64,000 nt of DNA from Chitinophagaceae bacterium (GCA_016702745.1 JADJDJ010000004.1:248001-312000), one strand, 5' to 3'. Positions 1 through 9,726 are shown, counted from the first letter of the stretch. Notes: a model not told the origin generated them from the sequence alone. A program made the numbers and translations.

Positions 1-2846
1 TGAATGGCCATAGCTCTTCTTACACTCTCTTCAGTAGGTGTGGTGATCGCTTCATCATAGGCATTGGTGTGAAGAGAATTGCAGTTGTCATAGATGGCAT
101 ATAAGGCCTGCAAAGTGGTCCGGATATCATTGAAATCAATTTCCTGCGCATGCAAACTCCGGCCTGATGTCTGAATATGGTATTTCAGCATCTGACTGCG
201 CTTATTGGCTTTGTATTTATATTTCATGGCCTTGGCCCAGATCCGGCGGGCCACTCTTCCGATCACACTGTATTCAGGATCCATCCCATTGCTGAAGAAG
301 AAAGAAAGATTGGGTGCAAAATCATCAATATTCATTCCCCGGCTCAGGTAATACTCCACATAAGTAAAGCCATTGGCCAGTGTAAAAGCCAGCTGGGTAA
401 TGGGGTTGGCACCTGCTTCCGCAATATGATAACCACTGATGGAGACGGAATAAAAATTGCGGACTTTGTTCTGTATAAAATACTCCTGCACATCTCCCAT
501 CAGTTTCAAGGCAAATTCAGTGGAGAAAATACAGGTGTTTTGCGCCTGGTCCTCTTTCAGAATATCCGCCTGAACGGTTCCCCTTACCTGTTGAAGGGCT
601 GCTTCCTTACATTGCTGATAGATCTCTGCTGGCAATACTTCATCACCACTCAAACCAAGCAGTTTTAAACCGAGACCGTTATTCCCCACCGGCAGTGAAT
701 CCGGAGAAGAAGTATTATTATATACCGGTCTTTTCCCATCCGGAAATTTTTTATGCAGTGCCGCTTCTACCAGGGACCATTGATTATTGGCTTCGATCCA
801 TTTTTCACATTGCTGATCAATGGCTGCATTCATAAAAAAAGCAAGGAGCATCGGGGCAGGACCATTGATAGTCATTGAGACCGAGGTTCTCGGATCACAA
901 AGATCAAAACCACTGTATAATTTCTTGGCATCATCCACCGTGGCGATACTGACTCCACTGTTACCTACTTTCCCAAAAATATCAGGACGATGACCCGGAT
1001 CCTCTCCGTATAAAGTCACACTGTCAAAGGCCGTTGATAATCTTTTGGCTGGCTGATCCACACTTACATAATGGAAACGTTTATTGGTTCTTTCGGGGCC
1101 GCCTTCTCCGGCAAACATCCGGGTAGGATCCTCCCCTTCTCTTTTCAGCGGGAATACACCTGCTGTAAAAGGGAAATGACCGGGCACATTTTCCTGGGCC
1201 TGCCATTGGAGCAAATCACCCCAGTCGCGGTATTTTGGCAACACCACTTTGGGAATCCGGCTGCCGCTTAGACTTTTACTCGTCATCGGTTGCCTGATCA
1301 CTTTATCTCTTACCGTGTATTCATAAAAATCTTTCTGGTATTCAGCCAGCTTTCCGGGCCAGTTGCTGATCAGTTTCCGGCTGACCGGTGTTAATTGTTC
1401 CTGGTAGGAAAGGATTTTTTTATCGAGTTCTTCCAGCAGAGATGCATCAGCTTTTGCTTCCTGCATTAGTTCCTTTACGCCATGTAATTTGTATAATATT
1501 GATGCAATAGCAGCCTGATCTTTTACCAGTTGATCATAATTCCGGTTATTCTCTGAAATCTCTGATAAATAGCGCACCCTTCCCGGAAGGATGACAGCCT
1601 GTGAGACTTTAGCCGTTTCCGCAAAATGAAATTCCCCGAAGCTGGAACCGGTCTTTACTTTAATTTTTTGCAGCATGCATTCAAACAAATGATTCACTCC
1701 ATCATCGTTGAATTTGCTGGCCATGGTACCGATGATGGGAAGGTCTTCATCTTTGGCGGCAAACAGCTGGTGGTTCCTTTTATATTGTTTGCGCACATCG
1801 GCAAGCGCATCCAGAGCACCGGCTTTATCAAATTTATTGATGCAAACCAGGTCGGCATAATCGAGCATATTGATCTTTTCCAGCTGTGAAGCCGCCCCAT
1901 ACTCAGGGGTCATCACATACATGCTTACATCACAATAATCGAGGATGCTGGCATCGCTTTGTCCGACCCCGGCCGATTCAAGAATCACAAAATCATAGCC
2001 GGCCAATTTACAGATATCGATTGCTTCCTGTACGGCAGCGCTCAGGGCGGTATTATCATCCCGGGTAGCCAGGCTGCGCATATAAGCCCTGGGGTGGTTG
2101 ATCGAATTCATCCGGATTCTGTCTCCCAGCAGCGCCCCACCGGTTTTCTTTTTGGATGGATCCACAGAAATCACCGCAATGGTCTTTTCTGTAAAATTGT
2201 TCAGGAAGCGGCGAACAATTTCATCGGTAACCGAAGATTTACCGGCTCCACCGGTTCCGGTTATGCCCAGTACAGGTATCCGGGTATCATTTTTTGCAGG
2301 TCCTTTATTGGAAGTTTTGCCTGTATTATTCTCCGCATTGGTAATCAGCCGGGCGATTTTCCGTACATCTTTTACTTCTCCGAGTTTCAAAGGAGTCGTA
2401 TACACTGCTTCCCCGTTCAGGGCTATATCACATTGCCTGATCAAATCTTCAATCATGCCTTCCAGTCCCATTTTGCGGCCATCATCCGGAGAATAGATCC
2501 TGGAAATCCCATATTGGTGTAATTCTTCAATTTCTTCGGGGAGGATGGTACCACCGCCGCCGCCGAAAATTTTAATATAGCCGCAACCATTCTCCTCCAG
2601 CAGGTCCTTCATGTATTTGAAGAACTCTACGTGTCCGCCCTGGTAGCTGGTGATGGCGATTCCCTGCACATCCTCCTCAATGGCTGTCTCCACGATATCT
2701 TTCACAGAACGGTTATGACCGAGGTGGATGATCTCGGCCCCCTTGCTTTGCATGATCCGGCGCATGATATTGATGGCCGCATCATGTCCGTCGAAAAGGC
2801 TGGCCGCCGTAACAATCCGCACTTTGTTGGTAGGAGAATAACTCAT
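1..2846 (-). CDS. icmF: Fused isobutyryl-CoA mutase IcmF (3' end outside window)
   Basis: Adenosylcobalamin-dependent mutase interconverting isobutyryl-CoA and n-butyryl-CoA (or related acyl-CoAs), with its own G-protein chaperone built in. The frame is open from the ATG at 2846 to the window edge, about 948 codons; the family is about 1,100 residues, so the end of the mutase domain is missing. The N-terminal B12-binding domain shows DGHDAA near residues 19-24 (the family's DxHxxG with A for G) and SYQGGHVEFF near 67-76. A MeaI-like GTPase domain follows with P-loop GTGGAGKSS near 197-205. The mutase part is recognised by FDLCDPRTSVSMTINGPAP and, at the edge, EESVRRAMAI. The order B12-domain, GTPase, mutase separates it from ordinary methylmalonyl-CoA mutase. 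It is divergent from the AmgK-like gene. Confidence 0.93.
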   Translation of the reverse strand, partial: MSYSPTNKVRIVTAASLFDGHDAAINIMRRIMQSKGAEIIHLGHNRSVKDIVETAIEEDVQGIAITSYQGGHVEFFKYMKDLLEENGCGYIKIFGGGGGTILPEEIEELHQYGISRIYSPDDGRKMGLEGMIEDLIRQCDIALNGEAVYTTPLKLGEVKDVRKIARLITNAENNTGKTSNKGPAKNDTRIPVLGITGTGGAGKSSVTDEIVRRFLNNFTEKTIAVISVDPSKKKTGGALLGDRIRMNSINHPRAYMRSLATRDDNTALSAAVQEAIDICKLAGYDFVILESAGVGQSDASILDYCDVSMYVMTPEYGAASQLEKINMLDYADLVCINKFDKAGALDALADVRKQYKRNHQLFAAKDEDLPIIGTMASKFNDDGVNHLFECMLQKIKVKTGSSFGEFHFAETAKVSQAVILPGRVRYLSEISENNRNYDQLVKDQAAIASILYKLHGVKELMQEAKADASLLEELDKKILSYQEQLTPVSRKLISNWPGKLAEYQKDFYEYTVRDKVIRQPMTSKSLSGSRIPKVVLPKYRDWGDLLQWQAQENVPGHFPFTAGVFPLKREGEDPTRMFAGEGGPERTNKRFHYVSVDQPAKRLSTAFDSVTLYGEDPGHRPDIFGKVGNSGVSIATVDDAKKLYSGFDLCDPRTSVSMTINGPAPMLLAFFMNAAIDQQCEKWIEANNQWSLVEAALHKKFPDGKRPVYNNTSSPDSLPVGNNGLGLKLLGLSGDEVLPAEIYQQCKEAALQQVRGTVQADILKEDQAQNTCIFSTEFALKLMGDVQEYFIQNKVRNFYSVSISGYHIAEAGANPITQLAFTLANGFTYVEYYLSRGMNIDDFAPNLSFFFSNGMDPEYSVIGRVARRIWAKAMKYKYKANKRSQMLKYHIQTSGRSLHAQEIDFNDIRTTLQALYAIYDNCNSLHTNAYDEAITTPTEESVRRAMAI

Positions 2847-2862
2847 AGTTGTTGGTAAAATG

Positions 2863-2870
2863 CAAATTTA
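2863..2870 (-). promoter_or_regulatory. Candidate -7 box for icmF
   Basis: On the minus strand this reads TAAATTTG, an exact fit to the Bacteroidota -7 element TAnnTTTG, 16 bases before the icmF ATG. No well-spaced TTG at -33 is visible, so the call rests on one box. Confidence 0.45.
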
Positions 2871-2926
2871 AAGGAAAAGCTAATGCCTGTTAGTGCTTCC
2901 AATAACCGCAATTGCAGGCTCTTACC

Positions 2927-2934
2927 TACATTTG
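2927..2934 (+). promoter_or_regulatory. Candidate -7 box for the AmgK/RapZ gene
   Basis: TACATTTG fits TAnnTTTG and lies four bases before the ATG at 2939, which would give a very short or absent leader. It supports choosing that ATG over the upstream TTG at 2912. No good -33 TTG is seen at the usual spacing. Confidence 0.45.
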
Positions 2935-2938
2935 CCGC

Positions 2939-4405
2939 ATGCAGCACCTGATCGGGGAAATATCAGCATTGTATAAAAAATGGGCGGGCCGGGATCCGGT
3001 GTCCGTGGATGTACTGCCACAAAGCGGGAGTGAGCGTCGTTATTTCCGTTTACATGGCGAAAAACAAACCCTGATCGGCACTTATGGAGCCAATATCAAA
3101 GAGAATGAAACCTTTATTTATTTCTCTGAAAATTTCAGCAGTAAAAAACTCGCTGTACCAGCCATTCATATCGTAAGCGAGGATAAACTTTTTTATATCC
3201 AGGAAGATCTCGGAGATGTTTCCCTGTTGAACCAATTGGAATCAAAAGGGCTGACCGATGAAGTGTATGAACAATTCCGGAAAAGCCTGCAGGCATTGGC
3301 GCAATTACAGGTAAAGGGTGATGATAAACTGGATTATAATAAATGCCTGACCAATAAAGAATTTGGCAAACAGGCCATCATGGCCGACCTGCTTTATTTC
3401 AAATATTATTTTCTGGATGCCCTTCGTAAACCCTACGACAAACAAAAACTGATTGATGATTTTGAAGCCCTGAGTAATTATCTCACCCATACAGAATATA
3501 AATATTTTATGTTCCGGGATTTCCAGAGCCGGAATATCATGATCAGGGATGATCAGCCTTATTTCATCGATTACCAGGGAGGAATGAAGGGAGCCCCGCA
3601 ATATGATGTGGCTTCCATGCTCTGGCAGGCCCGGGCCAATTTACCGGAAGAATGGAAGAATGATTTGCTGGAAGACTATATGAACTCTTTTGAAAAAACT
3701 ATTGGTAAAAAACTGGATCGTTCCATTTTCCGCAGCCAGTTCAATGGTTATGTGCTGATCAGACTTTTGCAGGTACTGGGGGCCTATGGATTCCGGGGTT
3801 TATTTGAAAGAAAAGCACAGTTCCTCACCAGCATCCCACTTGCCCTGCGAAACCTGAAAGAATTTTTTGGTAAACAAAGTATGGGTATTTCCGTTCCTGA
3901 ATTCAGAAAAGTGCTGGATATCTGTGTAGCCGATGAAGTCATTCAGCAGTTTACTCCCACTCAGGCAACTGATGAGACGCCGCTGGTGGTCAGGATATCC
4001 AGTTTCTCTTATCGTAATGGCGGAATACCGGAAGATAATTCGGAGAACGGCGGGGGATTTGTATTCGATTGCCGGGGGATATTGAATCCGGGAAGAGTGG
4101 ATCGAATGAAAACCCAGACCGGAAGGGATAAAGAAGTAAAGGATTTCCTGGAACAGCAGTCCAAAATGCCTGAATTCCTGAACAGTGTATTTGATATTGT
4201 GGATACCACAGTGGAAGAATATATCAAAAGGGGATTTGAAAGTCTGATGGTAAGTTTTGGCTGTACCGGTGGACAGCACCGCAGTGTATATGCTGCGGAT
4301 GCAATGGCCCGGCATCTGAAAAATAAATTCAAAGTAAAAATTGAACTCAGGCATATTGTACAGGAATCCAAAAACTGGCAGAACCCTTTACCAGATAAAA
4401 AATAA
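2939..4405 (+). CDS. AmgK-like sugar kinase fused to RapZ C-terminal domain
   Basis: Two-domain protein of 488 residues. The N-terminal part is an aminoglycoside-phosphotransferase-fold kinase: FRDFQSRNIM near 192-201 carries the catalytic Asp and the Asn, and IDYQGG near 209 is the metal-binding Asp motif. In Pseudomonas the related AmgK phosphorylates MurNAc and GlcNAc at the anomeric carbon. Residues about 345-475 match the RapZ C-terminal domain (FVFDCRGILNPGR and GCTGGQHRS near 441-449), which in E. coli senses glucosamine-6-phosphate. The RapZ N-terminal ATPase is absent. The next gene is MurU-like, so the pair looks like anomeric cell-wall sugar salvage to UDP-sugar. That the RapZ part reports amino-sugar level to the kinase is inference. 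Start chosen at the ATG after a TACATTTG box. Confidence 0.8.
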   Translation: MQHLIGEISALYKKWAGRDPVSVDVLPQSGSERRYFRLHGEKQTLIGTYGANIKENETFIYFSENFSSKKLAVPAIHIVSEDKLFYIQEDLGDVSLLNQLESKGLTDEVYEQFRKSLQALAQLQVKGDDKLDYNKCLTNKEFGKQAIMADLLYFKYYFLDALRKPYDKQKLIDDFEALSNYLTHTEYKYFMFRDFQSRNIMIRDDQPYFIDYQGGMKGAPQYDVASMLWQARANLPEEWKNDLLEDYMNSFEKTIGKKLDRSIFRSQFNGYVLIRLLQVLGAYGFRGLFERKAQFLTSIPLALRNLKEFFGKQSMGISVPEFRKVLDICVADEVIQQFTPTQATDETPLVVRISSFSYRNGGIPEDNSENGGGFVFDCRGILNPGRVDRMKTQTGRDKEVKDFLEQQSKMPEFLNSVFDIVDTTVEEYIKRGFESLMVSFGCTGGQHRSVYAADAMARHLKNKFKVKIELRHIVQESKNWQNPLPDKK

Positions 4406-4486
4406 TTTTCAAGGCCGGGCAATAGCCGCAAAGGTTATCGCCCGATATCACAACCCATCAGCCAAATCAGTTTTTAAGTTGTTACC

Positions 4487-5214
4487 ATGCAGGCAATGAT
4501 ATTTTCAGCCGGACTCGGCACCCGCTTTAAACCCTGGACGGATACACATCCCAAGGCCCTGGCCCTGGTGAATGGCAAACCTTTGCTGCAAAGAAATATT
4601 GAATACCTTCGGCAATATGGCATTAACGAAGTGATCGTGAATGTGCACCATTTTGCTGATCAGGTAGATCAGGCCATCGTGGAAAATGACGGATGGGGCA
4701 GTGATTTACTGGTGAGCGATGAAAGAGATGAGGTATTGGAAACCGGTGGCGGATTATTAAAAGCAAAGGACTTTTTCAGCCCGGGGAAAGATTTGTCACT
4801 TGTAATGCGGATTTTCTGACCGATTTAAACATCAATGAGCTCCTGGCCTTTCATCTGGAGCAAGAGTCGTTGATCAGTTTTGGTGTAACCAGCCGCACAT
4901 CTTCACGCAACCTTCTTTTCAATAAAGATTACCGGCTCGTAGGCTGGAAGAACAATAAAACCGGAGAAGTCAGGATTGCCATTCCTGATGAAACCGTGGT
5001 ATATGAATTAGCATACAGTTGTGTGGTCATTTTTGAATATGATATTTTCCGGCTGATGGAGGAAGCAGGTTTTACCGGAAAATTCTCCCTGATTGATGTG
5101 TACCTGACCCTGGCACCTCAGCACCGGATCATGGGATATAATCATACCGGTGATAAACTGGTGGATGTAGGCAAACCGGAGAGTGTGGCCATTGCAGAAG
5201 CCCTGTTTAAATAA
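4487..5214 (+). pseudogene. murU: MurU-like sugar-1-phosphate nucleotidyltransferase, frameshifted
   Basis: Nucleotidyltransferase that would join UTP to a sugar-1-phosphate; with an AmgK-like kinase upstream the likely substrate is MurNAc-1-phosphate. The N-terminal signature MIFSAGLGTRFKPWT and the acceptor-loop PKALALVNGKPLL are clear. The frame breaks near 4792-4794: read straight through it stops at 4819, but adding one T to the TTT run gives FVTCNADFLTDLNINE, the conserved NAD-type metal-binding motif, and the frame stays open to 5214. Repaired length is about 242 residues, normal for the family. One missing base in an otherwise well-conserved gene suggests a sequencing error more than decay. 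GlmU- or RmlA-type activity cannot be excluded from sequence alone. Confidence 0.75.
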
Positions 5215-5339
5215 TCAGGCATCTCCCCTTCTATTCCAAGCCGTATTGATTTGGCTTAAAAAATTGCAAATACCCTGCGAACGGTAGCAACCATCCTTTC
5301 ATTTCAGTTATCTTTCGGGCAATAAAACGATAGTAGTAT

Positions 5340-7310
5340 ATGAAGAAATTAGTGTTCGGGCTCATCGCATGGTGCTTTTTCATAGTTGCCCATGCCCAGG
5401 ATCAACCGGTAACCACATCGGTTTACGATAACCGGGAAGCTTTTCATCCGCAATTTTATCCTTATCCGGGTAATGATTATCGCAGCGCCAGCGGGGAACC
5501 CGGACCCAAATACTGGCAGAACCGGGCTGATTACAAAGTGAATTGCAGTCTCGATACCGCCAAACACAGTGTAAGTGGAACGGTGGAGATCACCTATTCC
5601 AATAATAGTCCGGATAACCTGAAATTCCTCTGGCTTCAGCTGGATCAGAATATTTACCGGAAGGATTCCCGTGGATCTGCAACAACTACTGAATCGGGTG
5701 GTCGTTGGGCCAATGCCAAATTCACTGAGGGATATGTAATCAAATCCATTTCCGGAGAAAGCAATGGGAAAACATTTACACCCAAATACAATGTAACAGA
5801 TACGCGCCTGCAGGCCTGGTTACCGGAGGCTTTAAAAACAGGCGGTAAAACAAAACTGGTTATCCAGTTTGAGTTTGCTGTTCCTGAATATGGTACCGAC
5901 CGGATGGGCAGACTAAGTACAAAGAACGGTTGGGTGTATGAAATTGCCCAGTGGTTCCCCCGCCTTTGTGTGTACGATGATATACAGGGATGGAATACCC
6001 TGCCTTATATCGGACAAGGTGAGTTTTACCTTGAATACGGAGACATTGATTTTAGTATCACCACGCCATCCGACATGATCGTGGTAGGTTCCGGGGAGCT
6101 TACGAATCCACAGGAATGTTATACGGCTGAACAGGTGAAAAGATGGGATGCGGCTAAGGCCAGTGATAAAACGGTTGCCATCCGCAGTGAAACCGAAGTA
6201 AAGGATCCCGGTTCCAGACCAAAACAAAACAATATTACCTGGAAGTTTAAAATCAGTAATACACGTGATGTAGCCTGGGCTGCCAGTAAAGCTTTTGTAA
6301 TTGATGCCGCAAGGATCAACCTGCCCAGCGGTAAACACAGTCTGGCCATCAGTGCCTATCCTGTTGAGAGCATTAAGAAAAATGGCTGGCAGCGATCTAC
6401 TGAATTCACCAAGGCCAGTATCGAATTCTATTCTAAAAAATGGTTTGAATATCCTTATCCAGCCGCCACCAATGTGGCAGGCATCGTTGGGGGCATGGAA
6501 TATCCCGGTATTGTTTTCTGCGGATATGGTGCATCGGGTTCTGGATTATGGGGAGTTACCGATCATGAATTCGGACATACCTGGTTCCCCATGATCGTGG
6601 GCAGCAATGAAAGGAAATACGCCTGGATGGATGAAGGCTTTAATACATTCATCAATGATGGATCCACTGATGCTTTCAATAACGGTGAATTCAAAGAAGG
6701 TGGATTTTTCGGAGATCCCAATTCTGCTTTTATGGTGAAGTACACTTTCAATGATGGCATGGATGGTTTATATAATGCCCCGGATGTAATCAATCAGGAC
6801 AATCTGGGGGTTGCCGCCTATATGAAACCCGGCCAGATGCTGACCGTGTTGCGTGACCAGGTGCTGGGCAAGGAAAGATTTGAAGCCGCTTTCAGGGAAT
6901 ATGTTAGCCGCTGGGCATTTAAACATCCAACACCATGGGACTTTTTTCATACCATGGAAAACGTATCGGGCGAAGACCTCGGCTGGTTCTGGCGTTCCTG
7001 GGTACTCAATAACTGGAAACTGGATATAACGGTGCAGGGAGTGAAATACCCTAAAGATAATATAGCAAATGGGGCAGAGATCTCTCTGATGAATCTTGAA
7101 AAAATGCCCATGCCGGTTACGGTACTGGTGAAAGAAGCCAATGGAAAAGAATACCGGATGAATTTCCCGGTTGAAATCTGGCAGCGCGGTGCAGAGTACA
7201 TTTTTTCTGTACCCAGCAGCAGTGAAATCAGAGAAGTGATTATTGATCCTGACAAAAAACTACCGGAGTGGAACCGGGAAAATAATACCTGGAAGAAGAA
7301 AGCATTTTAA
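5340..7310 (+). CDS. Secreted M1 family zinc metallopeptidase
   Basis: Aminopeptidase-N-type gluzincin of 656 residues. A signal peptide (MKKLVFGLIAWCFFIVAHAQ) sends it out of the cytoplasm. The zinc site is HEFGH at residues 409-413 with the third ligand Glu432 in WMDEGFNTF; the spacing is that of the M1 family. The substrate-side GGMEYPG motif (the family's GxMEN variant) lies just before it. N-terminal beta-sandwich segments precede the catalytic domain, and the C-terminal about 100 residues are beta-rich. There is no T9SS sorting domain at the end, so a periplasmic location is likely. It stands alone: the gene after it is convergent, with an inverted repeat between. Confidence 0.9.
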   Translation: MKKLVFGLIAWCFFIVAHAQDQPVTTSVYDNREAFHPQFYPYPGNDYRSASGEPGPKYWQNRADYKVNCSLDTAKHSVSGTVEITYSNNSPDNLKFLWLQLDQNIYRKDSRGSATTTESGGRWANAKFTEGYVIKSISGESNGKTFTPKYNVTDTRLQAWLPEALKTGGKTKLVIQFEFAVPEYGTDRMGRLSTKNGWVYEIAQWFPRLCVYDDIQGWNTLPYIGQGEFYLEYGDIDFSITTPSDMIVVGSGELTNPQECYTAEQVKRWDAAKASDKTVAIRSETEVKDPGSRPKQNNITWKFKISNTRDVAWAASKAFVIDAARINLPSGKHSLAISAYPVESIKKNGWQRSTEFTKASIEFYSKKWFEYPYPAATNVAGIVGGMEYPGIVFCGYGASGSGLWGVTDHEFGHTWFPMIVGSNERKYAWMDEGFNTFINDGSTDAFNNGEFKEGGFFGDPNSAFMVKYTFNDGMDGLYNAPDVINQDNLGVAAYMKPGQMLTVLRDQVLGKERFEAAFREYVSRWAFKHPTPWDFFHTMENVSGEDLGWFWRSWVLNNWKLDITVQGVKYPKDNIANGAEISLMNLEKMPMPVTVLVKEANGKEYRMNFPVEIWQRGAEYIFSVPSSSEIREVIIDPDKKLPEWNRENNTWKKKAF

Positions 7311-7341
7311 GACGAACAAACTAAATCAATAGCAATCATTT

Positions 7342-7417
7342 TTGCCACAAAGGCACAAGGTCACTAAGCAAAGAAATTAAAGATTCTGATCTTTGTGTCT
7401 TCGTGTCTTTGTGGCAA
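7342..7417. repeat. Intergenic inverted repeat between convergent genes
   Basis: Arms TTGCCACAAAGGCAC (7342-7356) and GTGTCTTTGTGGCAA (7403-7417) pair with one mismatch. It sits between two converging genes and resembles the elements at 18167 and 23500. It could work as a bidirectional terminator. Confidence 0.65.
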
Positions 7418-7448
7418 TTATTCAAAACTTTCATACGGAGTCCGACTC

Positions 7449-8555
7449 TTATCTATCGCCCACACATAGTTGCCGCACCAGTTCTTCCAGTTGCATTTCT
7501 TCCAAAACCTCCCTTCCTTTTTGCGCCGACCATTTGACTAAACGGATAGCGCCATCAGCAATTTCGATTCCGGTAATATCCCCATCCGCATAACGACAGC
7601 ATCCCGTATTGAAATAAGTGGGGCGCATCTGCATATACTGAACGGCAACGGATGTAAAATCTTTTTCATAGCGGGCAATGCCTGCTTTTGCTGCTTCTAT
7701 GGCTTTTTCGTCTTTTGCCTGTAAGGCAAGTTCCATATTCTTGTATAATCTTTCCAGATGTGTCAGTGAGGCAAACACTGGCTGGTGTGTATGCCCTGTA
7801 ATAAGGATACTGTTAGCGCGATCGGCCGACCATTCATACATGAGATGATTGTGCAGGGTTTTCTTTTCAGCATTGTATGCAGGAGTATTTGGATTGATCC
7901 GCAGATAAGCCTGCAGGGGTGCCCATATTCTGGCAACAAAAAATTTACTGAACCAATTGCCATCACTGCTGGCATCACCCTGGTGACCATGAGTAAGGAA
8001 AATCGTCAACGGGGAGTCGGGATGATCGATTGAGGTTTTTAAAACCAACCCTTCATACACTTTTACTTTTTCACCATAAATACTCTTTAGTTGCCAAGCC
8101 GCCAGCGGATCATTGTCCCAGAATAAATCATGATTCCCAAACATTTTAATATACCGGTTGTGGTCCAGGAATTTTTTTTCTGCTTCAAAACACTGTTGGT
8201 TGGGCTTTTTGATTTGCCAGAGATAGTTCTCCCATAATTCTTCGCTGTCACCCAGGTTGATATAATAGTAATCAGCCGCATGATAATAACCAAGTGCTGC
8301 CAGGTAATTTGATTCAGCTGCAGTAAAATCATCTGCCCCGTTTCGTCTTCCTTTATGATGATCGGAAAAGATGATGAACTTTCCGGCAGTAGCGGCAAAA
8401 GGAATCACCAGTCCTTTTTTACCAGGTTCCTTTTCTACTGACTCCTGTAAAAGGGAAAGCGCTTTGAAAATTCTGTCACGCTCAGGCCGGGAAGAAAATC
8501 TGGCTGCCGCCCATAAAATGGGTTTTAACAGTAATATGCGCAACAGCCTTCGCAT
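7449..8555 (-). CDS. Calcineurin-like metallophosphoesterase
   Basis: Two-metal phosphoesterase of 368 residues, no signal peptide. All the fold's metal motifs are visible in order: FSDHHKG (D-x-H), LGDSEELWENY (GD), FGNHDLFWD (GNHD), THGHQGD (GH) and TGHTHQPVF (GHTH). LGDSEELWE resembles LpxH-like and UDP-diacylglucosamine hydrolase relatives, but the protein is over 100 residues longer than LpxH (about 240), with an extra helical insert after FVARIWAPLQAYL and a C-terminal extension, so its substrate cannot be named. It lies 20 bases after ridA on the same strand and may share its transcript. Confidence 0.82.
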   Translation of the reverse strand: MRRLLRILLLKPILWAAARFSSRPERDRIFKALSLLQESVEKEPGKKGLVIPFAATAGKFIIFSDHHKGRRNGADDFTAAESNYLAALGYYHAADYYYINLGDSEELWENYLWQIKKPNQQCFEAEKKFLDHNRYIKMFGNHDLFWDNDPLAAWQLKSIYGEKVKVYEGLVLKTSIDHPDSPLTIFLTHGHQGDASSDGNWFSKFFVARIWAPLQAYLRINPNTPAYNAEKKTLHNHLMYEWSADRANSILITGHTHQPVFASLTHLERLYKNMELALQAKDEKAIEAAKAGIARYEKDFTSVAVQYMQMRPTYFNTGCCRYADGDITGIEIADGAIRLVKWSAQKGREVLEEMQLEELVRQLCVGDR

Positions 8556-8575
8556 GGTTGAGTGGAAAATGCCGT

Positions 8576-8980
8576 TTATAATTTCACGGCAATCATGCTG
8601 ATCTCCACGTTTACAAATTTGGGAAGTGCTGATACCTGTACGGTTTCTCTGGCCGGAAATCCGGGCTGACGATCGGATAGCCTGTTTTCAAAATACTTGC
8701 CGTACACTTCATTGACTGCGCCGAACTGGTGCATATCGGTAATAAAAATGGTTGTCTTTACCACATCGCTGAAATCCATTCCGGCTTCCTGCAATATATT
8801 CTTCAGATTATGCATCACCTGGTGCGTTTCCTCCTGAATATCTTTATTCCGGAGTTCCCCGTTAACGGGATCCAGACAGATTTGTCCGGAAATATAAAGG
8901 GTATTGCCTGCAAAAATGGCCTGGTTATAGGGGCCGATGGGGGCCGGGGCATTGGTGGTTTTAATAATCGTCTTACTCAT
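8576..8980 (-). CDS. ridA: RidA family enamine/imine deaminase
   Basis: Small trimeric hydrolase that removes reactive 2-aminoacrylate and other enamine/imine intermediates formed by PLP enzymes. Family signatures are visible: APAPIGPYNQAI near the start, LYISGQICLDP, and the C-terminal PGFPARETVQVSALPK where the Arg binds the substrate carboxylate. The ATG at 8980 gives 134 residues beginning MSKTIIKTTNAP, the usual RidA start; an upstream in-frame start at 9001 would add seven residues without family support. First gene of a probable two-gene transcript with the metallophosphoesterase. Confidence 0.9.
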   Translation of the reverse strand: MSKTIIKTTNAPAPIGPYNQAIFAGNTLYISGQICLDPVNGELRNKDIQEETHQVMHNLKNILQEAGMDFSDVVKTTIFITDMHQFGAVNEVYGKYFENRLSDRQPGFPARETVQVSALPKFVNVEISMIAVKL

Positions 8981-9099
8981 GGTTTCATTCTGGTTATGCA
9001 ACGAATTTAGTGGATTCCGGCAAGTATTGGAGGAAAAGAAAGCGGCAGACCCTTCCGTCTTTTCTATTGTTTATTGCATTTTCTTTGTAAAAAAAAGGG

Positions 9100-9726
9100 A
9101 TGCGGATTGCAGTGATCACGAATGAAGATTTAAAAGCTGAATTACTGGCCCGGGGCCTTCAGGAAGGGATTGATATTGAATGGATGAGCACGCCGGCTGC
9201 CAGTGGTTCCTTTGATGCCTGTATTGATCTTTTATTTGATGCCTCACCTGACCATGTGGCAGCACTTGCACAAATGCAAACTGCTTTGTACCTGCTGAAT
9301 GATGTCTGTAAAAGCGATATCAGTCTGCCCGGAACAATCCTCCGGTTCAACGGCTGGAAAACATGTTTAGGCCGTTCTGTCATGGAACTGGCTGCAGAAG
9401 ATGAAGAGACGATGTCAATCACAGAAAAATTACTGGCTTATTTTAACCGCAAAGCTGAATGGGTACCTGATCAGCCGGGATTTGTAACGGCAAGGGTAAT
9501 CAGCATGATCATCAATGAAGCCTACCTGGCATTGGAAGCAGGAGTGAGTACAAAAGAAGATATAGATATTGCTATGCAATCAGGCACCAGTTATCCCTAT
9601 GGTCCCTTTGCCTGGAGTCAATTGATTGGGACAGGTCAGATTGAAAAACTATTATTGAAACTTTCAGCAACATCCAACCGTTATCAGCCATCCCGGTTAT
9701 TGCAGCAGGAGGCTGCCATCCAATGA
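9100..9726 (+). CDS. 3-hydroxyacyl-CoA dehydrogenase C-terminal-domain protein
   Basis: Protein of 208 residues. The second half is the helical C-terminal domain of 3-hydroxyacyl-CoA dehydrogenase: PGFVTARVISMIINEAYLA near 125-143, then EAGVSTKEDIDIAM and GTSYPYGPFAW. The first half begins like a Rossmann strand (MRIAVITNEDL) but lacks the GxGxxG nucleotide loop and is about 80 residues shorter than a complete NAD domain. It therefore probably does not carry out the NAD-dependent reaction by itself. Its stop overlaps the tsaB start (ATGA), so the two are translationally coupled. The function of such half-size members is not known to me. Confidence 0.75.
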   Translation: MRIAVITNEDLKAELLARGLQEGIDIEWMSTPAASGSFDACIDLLFDASPDHVAALAQMQTALYLLNDVCKSDISLPGTILRFNGWKTCLGRSVMELAAEDEETMSITEKLLAYFNRKAEWVPDQPGFVTARVISMIINEAYLALEAGVSTKEDIDIAMQSGTSYPYGPFAWSQLIGTGQIEKLLLKLSATSNRYQPSRLLQQEAAIQ

